This document shows, piece after piece, positions 58,383-64,000 of a DNA stretch of 64,000 nt (within the stretch, counting starts at the first letter, position 1; each line of letters starts with the position of its first letter). Location of the stretch: NCBI RefSeq assembly GCF_006540305.1, contig NZ_BJOR01000001.1, forward strand, positions 2,108,001-2,172,000. Direction: 5' to 3'. The DNA comes from Streptomyces sp. 6-11-2. Its GTDB lineage: Bacteria; Actinomycetota; Actinomycetes; Streptomycetales; Streptomycetaceae. The notes under the pieces were generated by a model. The model did not search any database and was not told the origin of the DNA. It saw only the letters and a list, made by a program, of their open reading frames with translations. The position numbers and the translations under genes are program-made.

Positions 58383-58607
58383 CTACTTCTTGGAGCCGGC
58401 GGCAGCCTTGCCGAAGCGGGCCTCGAAGCGGGCCACACGGCCACCGGTGTCGAGGATCTTCTGCTTGCCCGTGTAGAACGGGTGGCACTCGGAGCAGACC
58501 TCGGCCCGGATGCTGCCGGACTCGATGGTGCTGCGGGTGGTGAACGACGCGCCGCAGGTGCAGCTGACCTGCGTCTCGACGTACGCGGGGTGGATGTCGC
58601 GCTTCAA
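58383..58607 (-). CDS. rpmE: 50S ribosomal protein L31 (zinc form)
   Basis: The TTG start ([10 protein letters not shown]) has AGGAGA upstream and gives 74 residues, the normal size. Four cysteines, Cys16 and Cys18 (SCTCG) and Cys38 and Cys41 (VCSECHPF), form the zinc site, so this is the zinc-binding C+ type; streptomycetes keep a Zur-controlled C- copy elsewhere. The longer ATG-initiated frame is not supported. A terminator separates it from prfA. Confidence 0.96.
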   Translation of the reverse strand: MKRDIHPAYVETQVSCTCGASFTTRSTIESGSIRAEVCSECHPFYTGKQKILDTGGRVARFEARFGKAAAGSKK

Positions 58608-58761
58608 GGTGTCTCCTAGAGTTCCGGGAGGGCGCCGGGTCGCAGCCGCGGGATGCGGAGCGTGAACCGGAGCCGACGTACCAGTCTGCCAGGACTGGGG
58701 CCATCCACCCAAACCGGGGGGTGGGGTCGGGTATTCCCCGCGGGTTCCTCCGGGGACCCGG

Positions 58762-58791
58762 GGGTCTCTGCGGGTCTCTGCGGGTCTCTGC
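58762..58791 (+). repeat. Three exact 10-bp tandem repeats
   Basis: GGGTCTCTGC occurs three times in a row (58762-58791) in the gap between rpmE and the LCP gene. No function is evident. Confidence 0.9.
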
Positions 58792-58857
58792 GGGGCGGGG
58801 GCAGGTTTCCCGCATGCCGGGGTGACGTGTGTTCGCCCGGGCGGGCGCGGGTCGAAC

Positions 58858-58894
58858 GTGGCTCGTCGCGCAGTTCCCCGCGCCCCTCAGGGGG
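58858..58894. repeat. Common Streptomyces intergenic repeat
   Basis: The stretch GTGGCTCGTCGCGCAG followed by TTCCCCGCGCCCCTCAGGGG closely resembles an element I recall from many Streptomyces intergenic regions, with the stem CCCCTCAGGGG at its end. Here it overlaps the stop codon of the LCP gene (58887-58889) and may serve as its terminator. Confidence 0.6.
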
Positions 58895-60026
58895 TGCTCA
58901 CCACGCCCTTGGCCTTGCCGGTGGCCGTGCCCTCGGTGGCCGTCCTCGGGATGGGCTTGTCGTTCCTCAGGGCGTTCCAGATCTGCTGGGCCTTGGCCTT
59001 CTCCACGAGGACGCGGTTGGGGTTGGCCGGGTCGTACCGCACGGGCATCGTGACCATGGTCATGCGGGAGGAGCTGATGCCCTTCAGGCCGTCGGCGAAG
59101 GCGATCAGGGAGTTCACCGAGCCGAGGTCGGAGTCGGCGGTGACGGTCCTGGTCGCGGTGTCGGCGAGGTCGTAGAGCTTCTTGGGGTTGGTGAGCACAC
59201 CGATGTGCTTGACCTGGTCGGCCAGGGCCTTGACGAAGGCCTGCTGGAGCTGGATGCGGCCGAGGTCGGAGCCGTCGCCGACGCCGTGCCGGGTGCGGAC
59301 CAGGCCGAGGGCCTGCTGTCCGTCGAGGGTGTGCGTGCCCGCCTTGAGGTCGAGGTGGCTGCGCGGGTCGTCGATGTCCCTCGTCGTGGTGACCCGGACT
59401 CCGCCGAGTTCGTCAATGAGCTTCTGGAAGCCGCTGAAGTCGACCTCCAGGTAGTGGTCCATGCGCAGGCCGGTCATCGACTCGACGGTCTTCACCGCGC
59501 AGGCGGCGCCGCCGGTGGAGTACGACTCGTTGAACATCGCGTCGTGCTCCGCGGCGTGCGTGCCGCCCTTGGCGTCGGTGCACTCGGGGCGGTCGACGAG
59601 GGTGTCGCGCGGTATGGAGACCACTCCGGCCTTCTTGTGGCCCTCGTAGACGTGCACGATCATCGCCGTGTCGGAGCGGGCGCTGCCGTCGTCGGTGCCG
59701 CCGCCGAGCTTCTTGTTGCCGCCGGCGCGAGTGTCGGAACCGAGGACCAGGATGTTCTCGGATCCGTTGTCGGCCTTGGTGGGCCGGTCGCCGCCGAGGG
59801 CCTGGTTGATGTCGATGGTCCTGAGGTTGCCGTTGAGCTTGAAGTAGAGGAAGCCGGCCCCCGCGCCGCCGAGCACGACGATCCCCGCGGCGGTCCAGGC
59901 CATGGCCGTCAGGGCCCTGCGCCGCCCGGTGGGGGGCTTGCGACGGCGGCCCTTGGTGCGGCGGCGGGGCCCGGTGTCACCGGATTCCCCTGGTATGCCC
60001 GGTCCTCGCGTGCTGTCGGCAGGCAT
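58887..60026 (-). CDS. LytR-CpsA-Psr (LCP) family wall-glycopolymer ligase
   Basis: The 379-residue protein has a basic cytoplasmic start, one membrane helix (AMAWTAAGIVVLGGAGAGFLYF, about 41-62) and the external LCP domain. Motifs: ILVLGSDTRAG, RSDTAMIVHV, VVSIPRDTLVD (catalytic Arg and Asp), and GLVRTRHGVGDGSDLGRIQLQQ. LCP enzymes move glycopolymers such as teichoic acids from undecaprenyl carrier to peptidoglycan. This fits with the WecA-like transferase at 51192-52601, though the two are not in one operon. AGGAG precedes the ATG. Confidence 0.93.
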   Translation of the reverse strand: MPADSTRGPGIPGESGDTGPRRRTKGRRRKPPTGRRRALTAMAWTAAGIVVLGGAGAGFLYFKLNGNLRTIDINQALGGDRPTKADNGSENILVLGSDTRAGGNKKLGGGTDDGSARSDTAMIVHVYEGHKKAGVVSIPRDTLVDRPECTDAKGGTHAAEHDAMFNESYSTGGAACAVKTVESMTGLRMDHYLEVDFSGFQKLIDELGGVRVTTTRDIDDPRSHLDLKAGTHTLDGQQALGLVRTRHGVGDGSDLGRIQLQQAFVKALADQVKHIGVLTNPKKLYDLADTATRTVTADSDLGSVNSLIAFADGLKGISSSRMTMVTMPVRYDPANPNRVLVEKAKAQQIWNALRNDKPIPRTATEGTATGKAKGVVSTP

Positions 60027-60306
60027 GCGCTCCTCGGCTCTCGTGTCTACGGTCGGTTACCCCCTGCGGTCGGGGTCGGACCCCGGTCTGTTCTCGGTCG
60101 ATGAGACCCGTACCGCACTATCGTCGCTCGTACGGTCAGACGGGGGAACTCGGGAAAGGGTTGCACAACGCTCTGTGTCCACCACATGCGGACATAGGCA
60201 CCATGCGGGGCTGTGTACCGCTTGGTAACCCTGTTCACCTGCGGCGACACGGGCCCGGACGGCGCCGTGGGGAGCCGGAACGGGGCGCGGCGCCTGTGGC
60301 GAAGGT
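60027..60306. other. Upstream region of the LCP gene
   Basis: No gene is visible. The stretch at 60100-60240 is somewhat AT-richer and must hold the LCP promoter. A GATAGT box on the minus strand near 60120 is a possible -10 without a clear -35. Confidence 0.45.
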
Positions 60307-60380
60307 CTCGTACGGCCGGGAACGCGCGTACGGCCGGGAACGCTCGTACGGCCGGGAACGCTCGTACGGAGCCGGGAACG
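60307..60380 (+). repeat. Four 18-20-bp tandem repeats upstream of the LCP gene
   Basis: Units CTCGTACGGCCGGGAACG at 60307-60324, 60325-60342 (CGCG start), 60343-60360 and 60361-60380 (with a 2-bp insert) follow one another. Each contains the palindrome CGTACG. The array lies between the rho terminator and the LCP promoter. Confidence 0.9.
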
Positions 60381-60385
60381 GCAGA

Positions 60386-60417
60386 AGGCCGCCCCCCTGA
60401 AAACAGGGGGGCGGCCT
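60386..60417 (-). terminator. Terminator of rho
   Basis: A perfect 14-bp stem AGGCCGCCCCCCTG / CAGGGGGGCGGCCT with a loop of four A lies 54 nt past the rho stop. There is no T-run. It is a strong intrinsic hairpin behind the gene for the factor-dependent system. Confidence 0.8.
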
Positions 60418-60471
60418 ACTGCGTGCGTCTTACCGGCTTACCCGGCTGGTCCGGCTTGCTCGGCGGAGCGC

Positions 60472-62541
60472 CTAGTCGCCGTTGCCGGGAGTCGGCGTGG
60501 TCTTCTGGATCTGCATCAGGAACTCGATGTTCGACTTGGTCTGCTTCATCTTGTCGAGGAGCAGCTCGATCGCCTGCTGCTGGTCGAGCGCGTGCAGCAC
60601 CCGGCGCAGCTTCCAGACGACGGCCAGCTCCTCGTTGCCGAGCAGGATCTCTTCCTTACGGGTACCGGACGCGTCCACGTCCACCGCCGGGAAGATGCGC
60701 TTGTCGGCGAGCTTCCGGTCGAGCTTGAGCTCCATGTTGCCGGTGCCCTTGAACTCCTCGAAGATCACCTCGTCCATGCGGGACCCGGTGTCCACCAGGG
60801 CGGTGGCGAGGATGGTCAGCGAACCGCCGTCCTCGATGTTGCGGGCCGCACCGAAGAACCGCTTCGGCGGGTACAGGGCCGTGGAGTCGACACCGCCGGA
60901 CAGGATGCGGCCGGAGGCCGGGGCCGCCAGGTTGTACGCACGGCCCAGACGGGTGATCGAGTCCAGCAGCACGACCACGTCGTGGCCCAGCTCCACCAGA
61001 CGCTTGGCACGCTCGATGGCGAGCTCGGCGACCGTGGTGTGGTCCTCGGCCGGGCGGTCGAAGGTCGAGGAGATGACCTCGCCCTTGACCGACCGCTGCA
61101 TGTCGGTGACCTCTTCCGGACGCTCGTCGACGAGGACGACCATCAGGTGGCACTCGGGGTTGTTGTGCGTGATCGCGTTGGCGACCGCCTGCATGATCAT
61201 GGTCTTGCCGGTCTTCGGCGGGGCCACGATCAGACCGCGCTGGCCCTTGCCGATGGGCGAGACCAGATCGATGATGCGGGTGGTCAGAACGCCCGGGTCG
61301 GTCTCCAGACGGAGCCGGTCCTGCGGGTACAGCGGCGTCAGCTTGTTGAACTCCGGCCGCCCACGGCCGTGTTCGGGCGCCATGCCGTTGACGGAGTCCA
61401 GCCGGACCAGCGCGTTGAACTTCTCGCGGCGCTCGCCCTCCTTCGGCTGGCGGACCGCACCCGTGACGTGGTCGCCCTTGCGCAGGCCGTTCTTGCGGAC
61501 CTGGGCGAGGGAGACGTACACGTCGTTGGGACCCGGCAGGTAGCCCGACGTACGGATGAAGGCGTAGTTGTCGAGGATGTCCAGGATGCCCGCGACGGGG
61601 ATCAGGACGTCGTCCTCGGCGATCTGCGGCTCGGAGACGTCGTCACGGCCACGGCGGCCACGGCGGTCGCGGTAGCGGCCGCGACGGCCCCGGCGGCCGC
61701 CCTCGAAGTCGTCCCCGTCCTCGTCGGCCCGCTGCTGACGGTCCGGCCGGCCGCCGCTCTGCTGCTGGCCCTGCTGGCGCTGCTGCTGACCGCCCTGGCC
61801 CTGCTGGTCGTCGCCCTTGCCGCGGCGGTCGCGGTCACGGTCACGGTCACGGTCCCGGCCGCGCTCACGGCGGTCGCGACGGCGGCCCTCGCCACCGTCA
61901 CCGGCGTCGCCCTGCGACTGCTGCTGGGCCGCGGTCTCGGCCTTCGACTCGCTCTTCGCCTCGGCGGCGACGGTCTCGGCGCTGCCCGCGGGGGCGCCCG
62001 CCTCCGCGGTGGCCCGACGGCGACGGCGCTCGGCCGGAGCGTCCTCTCCCCCACGCTCGGCCTCACTCGAGCGGGCGGTGCCCCCAGCCGGCTGGCCGGG
62101 GATCTCGATCTGCTGCTGCGCCACGGCCTTGGCGGAGGCGCCCGACTGCTCCACGTCGTTCGAGGGCTTGGCGGAGGGGGCCTCCGCCGCCTTCTTCGCG
62201 GGCGCGGCCTCCTCGCCCGTACGGGTGCGGGAGGTGCTGCGGCGCTTCGGCTTGGTCTCGGTGGCGTCCCCCGCGGCAGGCGCGGCCTTCGCGGCGGGGG
62301 CGCCCCCGGCCGCCTGCGCCTCCTTGATGACCTCGATCAGCTGGCTCTTGCGCATGCGCGCGGTGCCCCTGATACCGAGGCCGGATGCGACCTGTTGCAG
62401 CTCGGCCAGCACCATGCCCTCGAGGCCGGTACCGCGGCGCCGCCGGGAGCCGGCACCGGTGGCAGGCGCGGAGGCGTCCGTGGCGGGCGCGGCAGCGGTC
62501 TCCTCGACACGTGCGCCCATCAGATCGGTGGTGTCGCTCAC
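60472..62541 (-). CDS. rho: Transcription termination factor Rho with long disordered insert
   Basis: GTG at 62541 (VSDTTDLMG) with AAGGA upstream gives 689 residues, far longer than the 419 of E. coli. An N-terminal helical part ([33 protein letters not shown]) is followed by about 200 residues rich in Ala, Glu, Arg, Asp, Gln and Gly (including RDRDRDRD and [10 protein letters not shown]), then the RNA-binding and ATPase domains. Walker A is APPKTGKT, with [14 protein letters not shown] and [15 protein letters not shown] after it. Such inserts are usual in actinobacterial Rho, add RNA binding and may drive condensate formation. The leader is 418 nt long. Confidence 0.96.
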   Translation of the reverse strand: MSDTTDLMGARVEETAAAPATDASAPATGAGSRRRRGTGLEGMVLAELQQVASGLGIRGTARMRKSQLIEVIKEAQAAGGAPAAKAAPAAGDATETKPKRRSTSRTRTGEEAAPAKKAAEAPSAKPSNDVEQSGASAKAVAQQQIEIPGQPAGGTARSSEAERGGEDAPAERRRRRATAEAGAPAGSAETVAAEAKSESKAETAAQQQSQGDAGDGGEGRRRDRRERGRDRDRDRDRDRRGKGDDQQGQGGQQQRQQGQQQSGGRPDRQQRADEDGDDFEGGRRGRRGRYRDRRGRRGRDDVSEPQIAEDDVLIPVAGILDILDNYAFIRTSGYLPGPNDVYVSLAQVRKNGLRKGDHVTGAVRQPKEGERREKFNALVRLDSVNGMAPEHGRGRPEFNKLTPLYPQDRLRLETDPGVLTTRIIDLVSPIGKGQRGLIVAPPKTGKTMIMQAVANAITHNNPECHLMVVLVDERPEEVTDMQRSVKGEVISSTFDRPAEDHTTVAELAIERAKRLVELGHDVVVLLDSITRLGRAYNLAAPASGRILSGGVDSTALYPPKRFFGAARNIEDGGSLTILATALVDTGSRMDEVIFEEFKGTGNMELKLDRKLADKRIFPAVDVDASGTRKEEILLGNEELAVVWKLRRVLHALDQQQAIELLLDKMKQTKSNIEFLMQIQKTTPTPGNGD
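61827..61856. repeat. Hexanucleotide repeat in rho
   Basis: Five units GGTC(G/A/C)C run from 61827 to 61856 and encode the alternating Arg-Asp run of the insert. Such a run could change length by slippage. Confidence 0.85.
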
Positions 62542-62937
62542 GAAGGGTCCTTCCCTGGAGCGGACGTCGGCCTGTCTGGCTCGGCGACCGGTTGTGCTGT
62601 CCGGCTTCGGTCCTTGCTGGTGAACCGTGCCGGGGCGGTGGTCCGCCCAAAGCGGCGGAAGAGATTTCTGGTGATTGGCGCTTCCTCGACCATCAGCGGC
62701 ACCGAGTGTCACTGAGTCACGTGGCGTGGTCGCACCGATTCCGGAGCGTGCCCGGCGGACCGCTCAGTGTGCGCATACGAGGTACTGCCCAGGTACGACG
62801 TACACCACACAGTGCGGCTTGGGGGGGCTCCCGGAGGAATGTCTGTCCCGGACGGGGACACGAGGCACCTCGCCATGGTGGGGTCGGGTGCAGACTTGAG
62901 GTTAACACTACCGGATCCAACAAACATTCCCCCTCTC
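62542..62937 (-). promoter_or_regulatory. Long leader and promoter region of rho
   Basis: About 400 bp lie between the thrB terminator and the rho start, with no convincing gene. A TAGTGT box on the minus strand near 62906 could be a -10, which would leave an untranslated leader of about 360 nt. rho is autoregulated through its leader in several bacteria, so this length is suggestive. I see no riboswitch I can name. Confidence 0.45.
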
Positions 62938-62961
62938 GAAATCCGGCAACCGCCGGATTTC
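62938..62961 (-). terminator. Terminator of thrB overlapping its stop codon
   Basis: GAAATCCGGC (62938-62947) and GCCGGATTTC (62952-62961) form a perfect 10-bp stem with a 4-nt loop. Its outer edge includes two bases of the thrB stop codon, so the stem folds as soon as the ribosome leaves. Confidence 0.75.
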
Positions 62962-63889
62962 AGATCTCCCCGCCTGCCGCGAGCGGCAGTACGCAGGCTC
63001 CTTGCAGGTCGAGACTCAGCCTGTTGGCGGCCCAGTCGGCGCCCGCCAGTTGCTCCACCTTGTCGGCGGTGCCCGCGTCCGCGAGCGCCATGACGGTGGG
63101 TCCGGCGCCGGAGATGACCGCGGGGATGCCGTCCGCCCGAAGCCGCTCCACCAGCGCCGCGCTCTCCGGCATGGCGGGGGCGCGGTACTCCTGGTGGAGG
63201 CGGTCCTCAGTGGCCGGCAACAGCAGCTCGGGGCGCCGGGTGAGGGCCTCGACGAGCAGGGCGGCGCGGCCCGCGTTGACGGCGGCGTCCACGTGCGGCA
63301 CGGTGCGCGGCAGCAGGCCGCGCGCGATTTCGGTGAGCACCGGCTTTCCCGGCACGAAAACCACCGGAACGATGGAATCGGAGGGCTCCATCCTGATGGC
63401 CCGGGCCGCTCCGGCCTCCATCCAGGACAGGGTGAACCCGCCCAGCAGACAGGCCGCCACGTTGTCCGGGTGGCCCTCGATCTCGGTGGCCAGCTCGAGC
63501 AGCGCGGTGTCGTCGAGCCTGGCCTCGGCGCCTATGGTCACGGCGCGGGCCGCGACTATTCCGGCGCAGATCGCGGCGGAGGAGGAGCCGAGACCGCGGC
63601 CGTGCGGAATGCGGTTGGCGCAGACGATCTCCAAGCCGCGCGGCTGTCCGCCGAGGACGTCGAAGGCGGTGCGCAGCGAGCGGACGAGCAGGTGCTTCTC
63701 GTCCCGCGGCAGCGTCTCGCTGCCCTCGCCGGCGATGTCGATGTGCAGCCCGGAGTCGGCCACCCGGACCACGACGTCGTCGTAGAGCCCCAGCGACAGG
63801 CCGAAGGCGTCGAAGCCTGGGCCGAGGTTGGCGCTGGTGGCGGGGACGCGCACCCGGACGGCGGCGGCGCGGAACGCGGGACCGGCCAT
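62960..63889 (-). CDS. thrB: Homoserine kinase
   Basis: ATG at 63889 has AAGGAGAG upstream and gives 309 residues. It is a GHMP kinase: VRVRVPATSANLGPGFDAFGLSLGLYDDV at the start, the ATP loop IPHGRGLGSSSAAICAG, and the third motif ISGAGPTVMAL. It phosphorylates homoserine in the threonine pathway. Threonine synthase (thrC) is expected directly upstream on the same strand. The remaining 111 bp at the window edge show no clear thrC end: one frame stops at 63957-63959, but its last residues are not diagnostic. Confidence 0.95.
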   Translation of the reverse strand: MAGPAFRAAAVRVRVPATSANLGPGFDAFGLSLGLYDDVVVRVADSGLHIDIAGEGSETLPRDEKHLLVRSLRTAFDVLGGQPRGLEIVCANRIPHGRGLGSSSAAICAGIVAARAVTIGAEARLDDTALLELATEIEGHPDNVAACLLGGFTLSWMEAGAARAIRMEPSDSIVPVVFVPGKPVLTEIARGLLPRTVPHVDAAVNAGRAALLVEALTRRPELLLPATEDRLHQEYRAPAMPESAALVERLRADGIPAVISGAGPTVMALADAGTADKVEQLAGADWAANRLSLDLQGACVLPLAAGGEI

Positions 63890-64000
63890 CGCTCGTTGAC
63901 TCTCCTTGAGCTGCGTGATGGTCGAATGACACTCGACAGGAACGGGGAAGACCCTCAGGCCACGGAGACGACGCGGCACCGCCACCTGCGTGGGCGTGTG

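Noticed and set aside
63890..64000. 3' end of thrC at the right edge
   Set aside because: Gene order predicts it, but none of the minus-strand frames gives a recognisable threonine synthase C-terminus in the 111 bp available.

Overview
The window is chromosomal DNA from a Streptomyces, very probably one close to S. coelicolor. GC content is very high, start codons include GTG and TTG, several genes appear leaderless, and the window holds the polarity proteins Scy and FilP, an AbsC-like regulator and NucS. The order pyk - icmA - absC - meaB - mce - scy - filP - nucS - chiSRC - atp - prfA - rho - thrB matches my memory of the S. coelicolor core chromosome around SCO5356-SCO5424; I could not check this. 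I see no tRNA, rRNA, insertion sequence, prophage or CRISPR array.

Layout. 1-5.2 kb: the end of acetate kinase, pyruvate kinase, then a minus-strand set (DUF6230 protein, DUF6114 membrane protein, low-complexity secreted protein) and a palindrome-rich gap. 5.2-13 kb: thioredoxin/TPR chaperone, TetR regulator, isobutyryl-CoA mutase large subunit with a palindromic operator inside its promoter, two DUF3817 membrane proteins, a MarR regulator, an MFS exporter, an ArsR-type regulator and a thiamine-binding-like protein. 13-17.2 kb: three AIM24 paralogues, absC and a second MFS protein. 17.4-20.2 kb: meaB, a thiolase and methylmalonyl-CoA epimerase. 20.4-29.6 kb: scy and filP, then two tandem ABC-2 systems. 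29.6-36 kb: a zinc-ribbon-like protein, a luciferase-like oxidoreductase, an SCO5389-family protein, nucS, a large membrane-anchored P-loop protein and a STAS protein.

36-42.5 kb: 3-hydroxybutyryl-CoA dehydrogenase divergent from a cobalamin adenosyltransferase, a membrane protein, and chiS-chiR-chiC with the chitinase direct repeats. 42.5-51 kb: DUF2550 protein and the complete F1Fo ATP synthase operon atpIBEFHAGDC, read on the minus strand. 51.2-64 kb, all minus strand: a WecA-like sugar-phosphate transferase, a divergent SHMT, a 0.9-kb gene-poor stretch, an LMW-PTP-like protein, the threonylcarbamoyl-AMP synthase gene, prmC, prfA, rpmE, an LCP ligase, rho and thrB.

How the genes work together. 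Acyl-CoA and B12 metabolism recurs through the first 38 kb: icmA, the G-protein chaperone meaB, thiolase, epimerase, hydroxybutyryl-CoA dehydrogenase and the adenosyltransferase that makes the mutase cofactor. Together they could link acetyl-CoA, butyryl/isobutyryl-CoA and methylmalonyl-CoA, which also feed polyketide synthesis. Scy and FilP organise polar growth. The atp operon and the prfA/prmC/sua5/rpmE/rho block are housekeeping.

Nothing here is an obvious new defence or mobile system. The observations most worth checking are the Cys-to-Ser change in the PTP-like protein, the His-His change in the second SHMT, the 0.9-kb cryptic region upstream of it, the icmA operator, the exact 33-bp hendecad duplication in scy, and the paired disordered tails on an ABC transporter next to filP.
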